From NCBI RefSeq assembly GCF_025628965.1, contig NZ_JAOTEN010000003.1, forward strand, positions 62,001 to 126,000: 64,000 bases of DNA. Direction: 5' to 3'. The position numbers and the translations under genes are program-made. The DNA comes from Chryseobacterium gilvum. Its GTDB lineage: Bacteria > Bacteroidota > Bacteroidia > Flavobacteriales > Weeksellaceae. The notes below the pieces were generated by a model that was not told the DNA's origin, did no database searches, and saw nothing but the letters and a program-made list of their open reading frames with translations. Below are positions 53,131 to 60,337 of this stretch, in pieces (the first letter of the stretch is position 1; each line of letters starts with the position of its first letter).

Positions 53131-55278
53131 GTGTATATAAATAAAGAAGATTTAAACGAATTAGAGTTTCCGCAATTGCTCGCGGAAATTGCTCCATTTG
53201 CCTATTCTCCGAAAACGAGAGAAAAAATCCTTCAGCTTCGTCCGATGAACATTGATGAGGCAGAACTTTCTCTGAAAAAAACCTCAGAATATCTATCGAG
53301 TTTTGAAAGTTCAAACGCGATTCCGTTTGATGAATATGAAGATATTGAAAGCGAACTTAAAGTAATGCTGATTGAGAATTACCGTCTCGAAAACAGCGCT
53401 TTCATCAAAATAAAAACCATTACCGAACAGATCGGAAAACTCCAGAAGTTTTTCCCGACCATGTCTGAAACGTTTCCGAATCTCCTTCAGGAAGCCTCCG
53501 TTCTGGAATTCAAAAAAGAAATCATTGATAAAGTAGATAAGGTTTTCAACCGTTTTGGTGAAGTAAAAAGTGAGGCTTCACCGGCTTTAAAGATATTAAG
53601 AACGGAAATTCAGCATGCTAAAAAAGCCATCCAGGAAAATTTTAACCGCGCGTTATTCAATTACGGACAAAGCGATTTTCTCGATGACATCCGTGAAAGC
53701 ATCGTGGAAGACCAGAGAGTTTTAGCGGTAAAATCAGGCAGTAAAAAAAGAGTTCCGGGACGGGTTTTGGGAATGTCAAAGACAGGTTCCATCACCTACA
53801 TTCAGCCCGACAGTGTCGTAAAACATTATTTCAAACTTAAGGAAAATGAAGAAGAAGAGAAAAAAGAAATTGATAAAATCTTAAGACAGCTTACGGCTGA
53901 ACTGGCTGTGTTTCAACCGCAGCTTTGGAGATATCAGGTTTATATTTTTGACCTTGACCTTACAAGAGCAAAAGCCAAATTTTCTGAATCGATAAACGGC
54001 GTTTTACCTAAAATCAACCGCCATAAGACATTAAGGCTGAAAGATGCGTATCATCCTTTATTATGGCTGAGAAATAAAGCTGAGAAAAAGACCATTTTCC
54101 CTCAAAGTCTTACGCTTACAGATCACAATAGAATCATCTGCATTTCCGGGCCGAATGCGGGAGGAAAATCGATTACCTTAAAAACAGTCGGGTTGCTTCA
54201 GCTGATGATTCAGAGCGGGATTTTAGTTCCTGTGCATCCGAAATCCGAAATGTTTTTCTTTGATAAAATCATGACTGATATTGGAGATAATCAGTCTATC
54301 GAGAATCATCTTTCTACCTATTCATCAAGGCTGAAAAAAATGGGCGGCATCATTCGTGAATCTGATCCGAATACCCTTTTGCTTATTGATGAGTTCGGAA
54401 CAGGATCTGATCCGGAATTGGGCGGTGCTTTGGCGGAGAGTTTTCTAGAATTTTTCTACGATAAGAAGAGTTTTGCGATTATCACAACCCATTACACCAA
54501 CATCAAACTCGTGATAGAACAACTCCCAAACGCTGAAAACGCCGCCATGCTGTTTGATGAAGAAACCCTGGAACCCATGTACAAACTGGAAGTGGGACAA
54601 GCCGGAAGCTCATTCACCTTTGAAGTGGCAGAAAAGAATAAAATCCCGAGATTTATCATTCATTCTGCGAAGAAAAAAGTAGAACATGATATTGTAAATC
54701 TTGATAAAACAATTGTAAAGCTTCAGCAGGAAAAATTTGAGGTTGAAAAACTAAAAACCGACCTTGCCGAAAGAAAAGAATCGGTAGAAGACAAAAGGGA
54801 TAATTTGCAGAAACTGAATGAGCAACTACAGCAAAAATTATTCAATTTCCAGAAATTATATGAGGATGAGCATCGCAAGCTGCAGTTCGGAAACAAGATA
54901 GAATCATTTATTGACGGATATATCAAAGGAAGATCCAGAAAAGACGTGGTGAAAGATTTCGTGAAAATCCTGGAACAGGAAAAATTCAGGAAAATAGGCG
55001 CGGATAAAGATGAAACCAAACGTCTTCAGGTGGTCAAAAGAAAAATTACCCAACAGCTGAAGAAAGAAGATATTATTGAAAAAATATCCGAAACCAATGA
55101 TAAAATAGAAGAGAAACGCAAAACCGACCGCGCCGTCTGGATGAAAATCGGACAACGGGTACGGATTATCGGAAGCACGAGTGTCGGAACCATTGACAGC
55201 ATTTCTAAAAATAAGGTAACCGTGAATTACGGAGCTTTTAAAACTTCGATTGATGCGGATCAGCTGGAGAGAATTTAA
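53131..55278 (+). CDS. mutS2: MutS2-family ATPase lacking the Smr domain
   Basis: The 715-residue protein has the MutS2 core: a helical lever/clamp region (1-300), then the ATPase with Walker A SGPNAGGKS, Walker B LLLIDEFGTGSDP and ATTHYTN-like IITTHYTNIK. A long coiled coil (about 510-690) and a KOW/SH3-like end (GQRVRIIGSTSVGTIDSI) follow. MutS2 acts on branched DNA or collided ribosomes and not in mismatch repair. The usual C-terminal Smr nuclease domain is absent. It starts at GTG (the next in-frame ATG is residue 39), which the -7 box spacing supports. Confidence 0.88.
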   Translation: MYINKEDLNELEFPQLLAEIAPFAYSPKTREKILQLRPMNIDEAELSLKKTSEYLSSFESSNAIPFDEYEDIESELKVMLIENYRLENSAFIKIKTITEQIGKLQKFFPTMSETFPNLLQEASVLEFKKEIIDKVDKVFNRFGEVKSEASPALKILRTEIQHAKKAIQENFNRALFNYGQSDFLDDIRESIVEDQRVLAVKSGSKKRVPGRVLGMSKTGSITYIQPDSVVKHYFKLKENEEEEKKEIDKILRQLTAELAVFQPQLWRYQVYIFDLDLTRAKAKFSESINGVLPKINRHKTLRLKDAYHPLLWLRNKAEKKTIFPQSLTLTDHNRIICISGPNAGGKSITLKTVGLLQLMIQSGILVPVHPKSEMFFFDKIMTDIGDNQSIENHLSTYSSRLKKMGGIIRESDPNTLLLIDEFGTGSDPELGGALAESFLEFFYDKKSFAIITTHYTNIKLVIEQLPNAENAAMLFDEETLEPMYKLEVGQAGSSFTFEVAEKNKIPRFIIHSAKKKVEHDIVNLDKTIVKLQQEKFEVEKLKTDLAERKESVEDKRDNLQKLNEQLQQKLFNFQKLYEDEHRKLQFGNKIESFIDGYIKGRSRKDVVKDFVKILEQEKFRKIGADKDETKRLQVVKRKITQQLKKEDIIEKISETNDKIEEKRKTDRAVWMKIGQRVRIIGSTSVGTIDSISKNKVTVNYGAFKTSIDADQLERI

Positions 55279-55347
55279 TAGTCATATTTATATAAGATTT
55301 AACAGAATTGAAAAAATTTAATTACCTTCCAAAAAACATTTAATTTA

Positions 55348-55355
55348 TATCTTTG
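55348..55355 (+). promoter_or_regulatory. -7 box of the 55374 gene
   Basis: TATCTTTG fits TAnnTTTG and lies 18 nt before the chosen ATG. This also argues against the earlier TTG at 55353, which lies inside the box. Confidence 0.5.
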
Positions 55356-55373
55356 AGCATAAATATTTTATTC

Positions 55374-56171
55374 ATGACTTTCATTCACAAAGCAATTTGT
55401 TTATCCGTTTTCAGTATTTTTTCTTTTATAATGGTTCAAGGGCAGAATAAAGTTCCTTTCGGTGTTGTAAAAGCAGAAGAAGGCTATGCGATGGTGCGTG
55501 TACATAAAGATGATTACCGAAAAATCGTTGACAAGATCCGGATGAAAAGAGGAGATGTTTTTGTATATGTAAAGCCTGCTCCCGGAGAAACCGAATGGAT
55601 CTGGATCAAATATCCTGAAAAACCGGAAATTGAAAAACCATTTGTACGATATGACAACCTTACCAAGGAAGGTATGGTCAATAAAGACCGTGTCGCTTTT
55701 ATTGATCAGCTGCCGCAGTATACTCCTTCTAAATCTAAAAACGGGAAATCTTTAATTTTTACAGACAACACCAATTCCAAAATTCCGACGGCGCAGAGAT
55801 CTAAAGTAATTATTGATATTTATCCTTCCAATGCGGGTTTTCGTAAGCAGGTAAAAGATACAGAAGGCAATATTATTTCTATAGATAAGGTTAAACCTTG
55901 GGGAATTGATAAAGAGTTGCCGCAAGGAATGACCGAAATCAAATCAATCCGCGTACAGCAACCCGGAAGAGGCTCTGTATTTGTGAGAGAAGCCATTAAA
56001 AATATGTTTCAGCCCACAATGGATTTCGAAAACATCGGTGTTACTTCTATTGATGATGACCATATATTTTTATACATGATCAACGGTTCAGGCCAGAACC
56101 GATATACGACACTTTGGACCATTAAAGAAGGAAAAGTAATCAGCCAGATTATTTATAAAAATCCTGAATAA
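55374..56171 (+). CDS. Exported protein of unknown function
   Basis: The protein has 265 residues from the ATG at 55374, beginning with a signal peptide that ends FIMVQGQ. I recognise no domain. The mature part is basic and beta-rich, with VKAEEGYAMVRVHKDDYRK, RGDVFVYVKPAPGETEWIW and a C-terminal GQNRYTTLWTIKEGKVISQI that looks like the end of a beta-propeller-like or lipocalin-like sheet. It is probably periplasmic. The cobalamin riboswitch follows 40 nt after its stop and faces the next gene. Confidence 0.65.
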   Translation: MTFIHKAICLSVFSIFSFIMVQGQNKVPFGVVKAEEGYAMVRVHKDDYRKIVDKIRMKRGDVFVYVKPAPGETEWIWIKYPEKPEIEKPFVRYDNLTKEGMVNKDRVAFIDQLPQYTPSKSKNGKSLIFTDNTNSKIPTAQRSKVIIDIYPSNAGFRKQVKDTEGNIISIDKVKPWGIDKELPQGMTEIKSIRVQQPGRGSVFVREAIKNMFQPTMDFENIGVTSIDDDHIFLYMINGSGQNRYTTLWTIKEGKVISQIIYKNPE

Positions 56172-56206
56172 TGGTCATTTTTTATTCTTATTATTCTTAA
56201 TTTTGC

Positions 56207-56370
56207 TTACGAATAGGGTGAAAACTTATTCATCAGAAACCGGTTCTGCATCACTGCAGATGAAAAGGGGAATTCGTGTGAAATTCATGAGCTGTCGCGC
56301 AACTGTAAGCCGCTGAAATCTTTATTAAGTATTTTTTAATAAAGAAGCTGCAAGCCAGAAAACCTGCCTT
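56207..56370 (+). promoter_or_regulatory. Cobalamin riboswitch
   Basis: The conserved adenosylcobalamin aptamer core is clear. GGGGAA-TTCGTGTGAAATTC is followed by GAGCTGTCGCGCAACTGTAA, then a variable hairpin (TTTATTAA/TTAATAAA, 56320-56344), and the closing AAGCCAGAAAACCTGCC (56352-56368). The upstream part (GGGTGAAAAC, 56216-56225) is the expected first box. It points to the plus-strand thioesterase 125 nt downstream, not to a B12 transporter. Confidence 0.9.
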
Positions 56371-56414
56371 TTTCTTAAGACAAAAACTTTCGCGATCTGA
56401 AGTTTATTGATCTG

Positions 56415-56498
56415 ATGGTTTTTTCAGGAATTATTATTCCTGTGATTTTCTGTTGGCTCCCTATATTTCAGATTCGCATTAACTATAATGAAATATGA
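56415..56498 (+). CDS. Possible 27-residue leader peptide after the riboswitch
   Basis: The ORF from ATG at 56415 ends at TGA 56498, which overlaps the thioesterase ATG by 4 nt (ATGA). The product is hydrophobic (starts MVFSGIIIPVIFCWLPIF), like a small membrane peptide. The overlap suggests translational coupling and could be part of the expression platform. Chance is a fair alternative. Confidence 0.35.
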   Translation: MVFSGIIIPVIFCWLPIFQIRINYNEI

Positions 56499-56878
56499 CT
56501 ACAGAAAAAAGAATTGCAAACTCTGAAACCCGGATTTTTAAAGCCGTTTTTCCCAATACGACTAACCATTACGACACTCTTTTCGGCGGTACCGCGATGC
56601 AGCTCATGGATGAAGCGGCTTTTATCACCGCAACACGCTTTGCCAGAAAAAGGGTGGTAACCGTAAGCAGCGATAAAATTGATTTTAAAAAACCAATTCC
56701 TGCCGGAACTATCGTTGAACTCATCGGAAAAGTGACACATGTTGGGAAAACCAGCATGAAAGTAAATGTTGAAATCTATACCGAACAAATGTATTCTTAT
56801 GAAAGAGAAAGGGCGATTGTAGGTGATTTTACTTTTGTAGCGATTGACGAAATGAAAAAGCCTGTTAAAATATTGTGA
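56495..56878 (+). CDS. Acyl-CoA thioesterase (hotdog fold, YciA/BACH-like)
   Basis: The 127-residue single hotdog domain has NHYDTLFGGTAMQLMDEAAFITATRFA, in which the Asn and Asp/Glu residues make up the active site of the YciA/BACH family. It continues with KIDFKKPIPAGTIVELIGKV and VGDFTFVAIDE. It hydrolyses acyl-CoA to free acid and CoA in the cytoplasm. The chain-length preference is unknown. A cobalamin riboswitch and a coupled small ORF lie upstream, an unusual setting for this family. Two GC-rich hairpins follow. Confidence 0.88.
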   Translation: MTTEKRIANSETRIFKAVFPNTTNHYDTLFGGTAMQLMDEAAFITATRFARKRVVTVSSDKIDFKKPIPAGTIVELIGKVTHVGKTSMKVNVEIYTEQMYSYERERAIVGDFTFVAIDEMKKPVKIL

Positions 56879-56880
56879 GC

Positions 56881-56929
56881 CTTTTGATTTGATTGCGGCG
56901 GGCTTTGCCCGCCGCAATCAAATCAAAAG
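56881..56929. terminator. Long GC-rich hairpin 1 after the thioesterase gene
   Basis: The perfect 23-bp stem (56881-56903 and 56907-56929) with a TTT loop is followed by a T-rich stretch. It probably terminates the thioesterase mRNA. Its tip CGGCGGGC-TTT-GCCCGCCG is shared with the next hairpin. Confidence 0.7.
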
Positions 56930-56939
56930 ATATTTTTTT

Positions 56940-56976
56940 AACGGGTTTCGGCGGGCTTTGCCCGCCGAAACCCGTT
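56940..56976. repeat. Long GC-rich hairpin 2, same tip as hairpin 1
   Basis: The perfect 17-bp stem (56940-56956 and 56960-56976) with a TTT loop is identical to hairpin 1 in the tip CGGCGGGC-TTT-GCCCGCCG, but different at the base. The tandem pair is GC-rich in an AT-rich surrounding. Confidence 0.7.
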
Positions 56977-57313
56977 CTATACAGAACACTATTAATATCA
57001 CCTATTTTCCGGGTAATCATCTCTTTCTTATTTCAAAATTACTCTTAGTTTGAGTCAGAATTTTCTTTCTTATTAGCTGAAAATGTTTCAAAATCAACTG
57101 TCAAATGTCTCTTTTAAGTCATAAATTTATTTTTTATTAAAATTATATAACTGATTATCAATGATTTAATTATATTTATAAAATAATTTCACTACTTTGT
57201 ATTGCATATTACCATTTTAATTACATATCTTTGTAATGTAGAATCGGAAGAAGTTCAGCTAGCTAGGAACGACAACGATTTTCAAATAACTATTTAACAA
57301 AAACTTATTAAAG
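56977..57313. other. AT-rich intergenic region before padR
   Basis: I see no gene here. The middle (about 57110-57195) is a long A/T-rich stretch. It ends in the padR promoter, followed by an ~80-nt untranslated leader containing AGCTAGCT. Confidence 0.6.
57202..57233 (+). promoter_or_regulatory. padR-pspC promoter
   Basis: TTG (57202-57204), a 21-nt spacer and TATCTTTG (57226-57233) fit the Bacteroidota consensus. A short dyad TACAT-N9-ATGTA (57222-57240) spans the -7 box and could be a regulator site. Confidence 0.5.
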
Positions 57314-57643
57314 ATGAATACCGAAAATACCAAAGCGCAAATGCGAAAAGGAATTCTGGAATTCTGTATTTTAAGTCTCATCAATTACCGCGAAATGTAT
57401 GTTTCTGATCTTATTGATGAACTGAAAAAAGGAAAACTGGACGTCGTGGAAGGAACCCTCTATCCTCTTTTAACCAGACTCAAAAACGGAGAATTTCTTT
57501 CTTACCGATGGGAAGAATCTACAGGAGGACCCCCAAGAAAATATTATCAGATTACAGAAAAAGGCAAAACTTTTTTACATGAACTGCAAAATACCTGGAA
57601 AGAACTGACAGAATCTGTCAACCAAATCACTCAAAAAATTTAA
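57314..57643 (+). CDS. PadR-family transcriptional regulator
   Basis: The 109-residue winged-helix protein has MRKGILEFCILSLINYREMYVSDLIDEL, GTLYPLLTRLKNGEFLSYRW and GGPPRKYYQITEKGKTFL, the standard PadR domain with only a short C-terminal helix. PadR proteins usually repress the operon they lie in. Here the next gene (10 bp downstream) is the PspC-domain membrane protein, a pair common in Bacteroidota and linked to envelope stress. The signal sensed is unknown. Confidence 0.9.
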   Translation: MNTENTKAQMRKGILEFCILSLINYREMYVSDLIDELKKGKLDVVEGTLYPLLTRLKNGEFLSYRWEESTGGPPRKYYQITEKGKTFLHELQNTWKELTESVNQITQKI

Positions 57644-57653
57644 AAACAAAGCT

Positions 57654-59372
57654 ATGAACAAGACACTCTCAATAGGACTCGCAGGTTTTTCTTTTACCAT
57701 AGAAGAACATGCATATATAAAGCTCAGCGATTATCTGAATGCTCTTCGCAGCTCGTTAGATGCCGCAGAAGCAGATGAGGTAATGCACGACATAGAAATC
57801 AGAATGGTCGAAATATTCCGAGATTCTTTAGGAAAACGTGAAGTAATCAATGATATCGATGTAGAAAGAGTCATTGCACAGATCGGTTCTCCTGAAAAAA
57901 TCGAAGAACAGGAAGAAGCTTATTATTCTGAAAAGAACAGTAAAAAAACCTACAGTTCAGGAACCGAATATACCGATAAAAAACAGTTGTTCCGTGATCC
58001 TGAAAGACAAAAAATCGCAGGGGTCTGTGCAGGATTGGCTCATTATGTAGGGATGGATATTACAGCGATGAGAGCCATCTGGTTAGGAATTTTTGTTTTA
58101 GGAATTTTTACGGCCGCTATTTCTTCTACTTTGATCGGGCTGCTTTATATCATTCTGTGGGTAGTTTTGCCAAAAGCAGAAACAGCAGCAGATTTTTTGA
58201 AAATGAAAGGGAAACCTATGAACTTTGACAATCTGAAAAGTGAGTCTAACAAACTTGTTCAGTTTGCCAATGAATCTACACAGCGTGTCGGGGAAATCTA
58301 TATTGAAAGCAAACCCTATATCAACAATGCAGGAAGCGGAATCTGGAATGTAATCCGTTATATTTTAGGAGGAATTTTTGCACTGATGGCCTTCGCAAGT
58401 CTTATGGGATCATTTGTAGCATTCGGTTTTATGGGAAACAATGATTTTCCGCCAATCAATGAGATGAATTATCTTTTCGATGACGGAAATATGAAGTATA
58501 TCTTAATGGCCATGATCATTATCGGAAGTTTAATTCCTGCAATTATTTTTGCTTTATTGAGTATTAAACTGATCTCCCCTAAAACAAAACTCAGAAATAT
58601 CGGATGGGTAATCGGAGCATTGGTATTGGTTTTAATAGGTCTGAGTACCTATTTTGGAATCAACATGGCAAAAAAAGATATGTTCTTGAAAGGTCATAAG
58701 GAAGATACCGAAGAAATTGCGATTCCTACTACTTCAGACAGTATTTATGTAGATATAAAACAGGTTGTGATACCTCAGAACTTTACAGGCTATGAAGATG
58801 ATCTTTATTCTGACAAAATAAACGTATTCGAAAAAGACTGGATTCACGTAGACGTTACCAGAAAACCGGATGTAAAAAGCCCTTACTTAATCATTAAAAA
58901 AGAGGCGAAAGGATACAATATTCCACTTAATGTAAGCATTCCGGTAGAAGTTGTAAATAATAAAGTGATCCTTCCGAATTATATTAAATTCCCTTATGAA
59001 CACCGTTTCAGAGATTACAGTGTAGATTATGAACTTGTTATTCCTCAAAATGCGGTAGTTATCTCTTTGAATAAGGACGGAATTAATTTTGACGGCGATA
59101 CAGACGGAAACGGAATTAATGATAACGATGAAGATAACGGTGATGACGAAAACGGTAATATCACTATCGAAAAAAACAAAGTCTCCATTAACGGATCTAC
59201 CATTGAATATAAAGAAAACGACAGAGACAGTGTAATTATCAACGGCAAAAAATATCCTAAAAATGAAGCTAAAAAGATAATGGATTCCATGAAGGTAGAT
59301 TTTGAAAAGATAAAAGATGTTGACATTAAAATAAAAGACGGTAAAAAAGAATTTTCTATTAAAACCAAATAA
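57654..59372 (+). CDS. PspC-domain membrane protein
   Basis: The 572-residue protein starts with a cytoplasmic helical part with DUF1700/HAAS-like features (LSDYLNALRSSLDAAEADEVMHDIEIRM). A PspC domain follows at about 117-175 (LFRDPERQKIAGVCAGLAHYVGMD and a hydrophobic hairpin), with further transmembrane helices to about 340. The C-terminal region is extracytoplasmic and beta-rich. Residues about 479-502 are packed with Asp, Asn and Gly (DGDTDGNGINDNDEDNGDD), like Ca2+-binding loops. It is probably autoregulated through the PadR protein encoded 10 bp upstream. Confidence 0.88.
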   Translation: MNKTLSIGLAGFSFTIEEHAYIKLSDYLNALRSSLDAAEADEVMHDIEIRMVEIFRDSLGKREVINDIDVERVIAQIGSPEKIEEQEEAYYSEKNSKKTYSSGTEYTDKKQLFRDPERQKIAGVCAGLAHYVGMDITAMRAIWLGIFVLGIFTAAISSTLIGLLYIILWVVLPKAETAADFLKMKGKPMNFDNLKSESNKLVQFANESTQRVGEIYIESKPYINNAGSGIWNVIRYILGGIFALMAFASLMGSFVAFGFMGNNDFPPINEMNYLFDDGNMKYILMAMIIIGSLIPAIIFALLSIKLISPKTKLRNIGWVIGALVLVLIGLSTYFGINMAKKDMFLKGHKEDTEEIAIPTTSDSIYVDIKQVVIPQNFTGYEDDLYSDKINVFEKDWIHVDVTRKPDVKSPYLIIKKEAKGYNIPLNVSIPVEVVNNKVILPNYIKFPYEHRFRDYSVDYELVIPQNAVVISLNKDGINFDGDTDGNGINDNDEDNGDDENGNITIEKNKVSINGSTIEYKENDRDSVIINGKKYPKNEAKKIMDSMKVDFEKIKDVDIKIKDGKKEFSIKTK

Positions 59373-59470
59373 TTAACTTTAGAGAGTGGCAGAAGGTGTG
59401 GATGAATAGCAACTGTTTGAAATTCACACTCTTCTTCTCTCAAAATTGAAAAAAAGATAAACATTTCATC

Positions 59471-59500
59471 TTGTCATACAAAAAATATTGTTTATCTTCG
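59471..59500 (+). promoter_or_regulatory. Promoter of the small peptide gene
   Basis: TTG (59471-59473), a 19-nt spacer and TATCTTCG (59493-59500) form a near-consensus Bacteroidota promoter. The predicted transcript would start about 40 nt before the ATG at 59545. Confidence 0.5.
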
Positions 59501-59544
59501 TAAAAACTTTAACACATCATCAAACGCAAAAAAAAATTAACACC

Positions 59545-59607
59545 ATGATACAACTTGTTTTAGAAATCGTAGTAAAAGTTGCAGATTTAATCAGCAGTTT
59601 ATTTTAA
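59545..59607 (+). CDS. 20-residue amphipathic peptide (small ORF)
   Basis: ATG to TAA encodes MIQLVLEIVVKVADLISSLF. On a helical wheel Gln3, Glu7, Lys11, Asp14 and Ser18 fall on one face and Ile, Leu, Val and Phe on the other, so an amphipathic membrane-active or membrane-surface helix is expected. A promoter (59471-59500) and a strong terminator (59636-59667) bracket it, implying a ~160-nt mRNA of its own. The form resembles short toxin, modulin or leader peptides, but I know of no match. The function is unknown. Confidence 0.6.
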   Translation: MIQLVLEIVVKVADLISSLF

Positions 59608-59635
59608 GAGCCATAATATTTCAATATATTTGTAG

Positions 59636-59667
59636 AGTATAACCAAGGTTGGTTATACTTTTTTTTG
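59636..59667 (+). terminator. Terminator of the small peptide transcript
   Basis: The stem AGTATAACC (59636-59644) pairs with GGTTATACT (59651-59659) across a 6-nt loop and is followed by eight T. It ends 18 nt before the plsC-like start. Confidence 0.85.
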
Positions 59668-59683
59668 GTATAAATTATAATCT

Positions 59684-60265
59684 ATGAGAAAACTTCTGAG
59701 CAAATTGATATTAAAAATTCTGGGTTGGAAGGTAGTTCTTCAGGGCGATGTCAATGTGCTGAACAGATGCATCCTCGTTGTGGCACCTCATACGCACAAT
59801 ATGGAGTATTTATTGGGGAACCTTGCGTATTGGTCACTCAAAAAGCCGTTAAAAATTATCATTAAAGATGCTCATACCAAAGCGTGGTACGGATTTTTAG
59901 TAAGAGGTTTAGGAGGAATAGGCATTGACAGAAGCCAAAAAAACGATCTGGTAAATTTTGTGGCCGATGAATTTAAAAAAGATAATTTTAGTCTTGTGAT
60001 TACCCCGGAAGGAACAAGAAGCTGGGTTCCGAAATGGAGAAAAGGTTTCTATCACATGGCTCTTGCCGCAAAAGTACCCATCGTTTTGGCAGCGGGAGAT
60101 TTTAAGAGAAAAACCATGTATTTGGCTTACACCATTCCTTATGAAAGAATCGCATCGGTTTCGTATGCTGAACTTATGGATGAAATTCAGGAGTATTATA
60201 TCAAAAATGACATTGTTCCGAAAATTCCCGCCAACTGGAATCCCAATATTAACGGAAACGACTAA
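59684..60265 (+). CDS. 1-acylglycerol-3-phosphate acyltransferase family (PlsC-like)
   Basis: The 193-residue acyltransferase has the catalytic block VVAPHTHNMEYLLGNLAYW (His36 with Glu41 at the position where Asp is usual, HX4E), GGIGIDRSQ and TPEGTRSWVPKWRKGF. It would acylate lysophosphatidic acid or a related lipid at the inner membrane. The HX4E variation and short length put it in a Bacteroidota subgroup of unclear substrate. It is followed by a TAATTAG repeat and a thioesterase/isochorismate synthase pair. Confidence 0.85.
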   Translation: MRKLLSKLILKILGWKVVLQGDVNVLNRCILVVAPHTHNMEYLLGNLAYWSLKKPLKIIIKDAHTKAWYGFLVRGLGGIGIDRSQKNDLVNFVADEFKKDNFSLVITPEGTRSWVPKWRKGFYHMALAAKVPIVLAAGDFKRKTMYLAYTIPYERIASVSYAELMDEIQEYYIKNDIVPKIPANWNPNINGND

Positions 60266-60272
60266 TGAAATG

Positions 60273-60296
60273 TAATTAGTAATTAGTAATTAGTAA
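60273..60296. repeat. Tandem 7-bp repeat TAATTAG x3
   Basis: Three perfect TAATTAG units and a partial TAA lie 8 bases after the plsC-like stop. This is the same unit as at 29787-29826. Confidence 0.8.
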
Positions 60297-60337
60297 AATT
60301 AATTCTCCATCATTTATCATTTATTAGACCACTTATA

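Noticed and set aside
56483..56917. 144-residue minus-strand ORF opposite the thioesterase gene
   Set aside because: It covers the thioesterase gene and reaches into the hairpin repeat. It has no family features.
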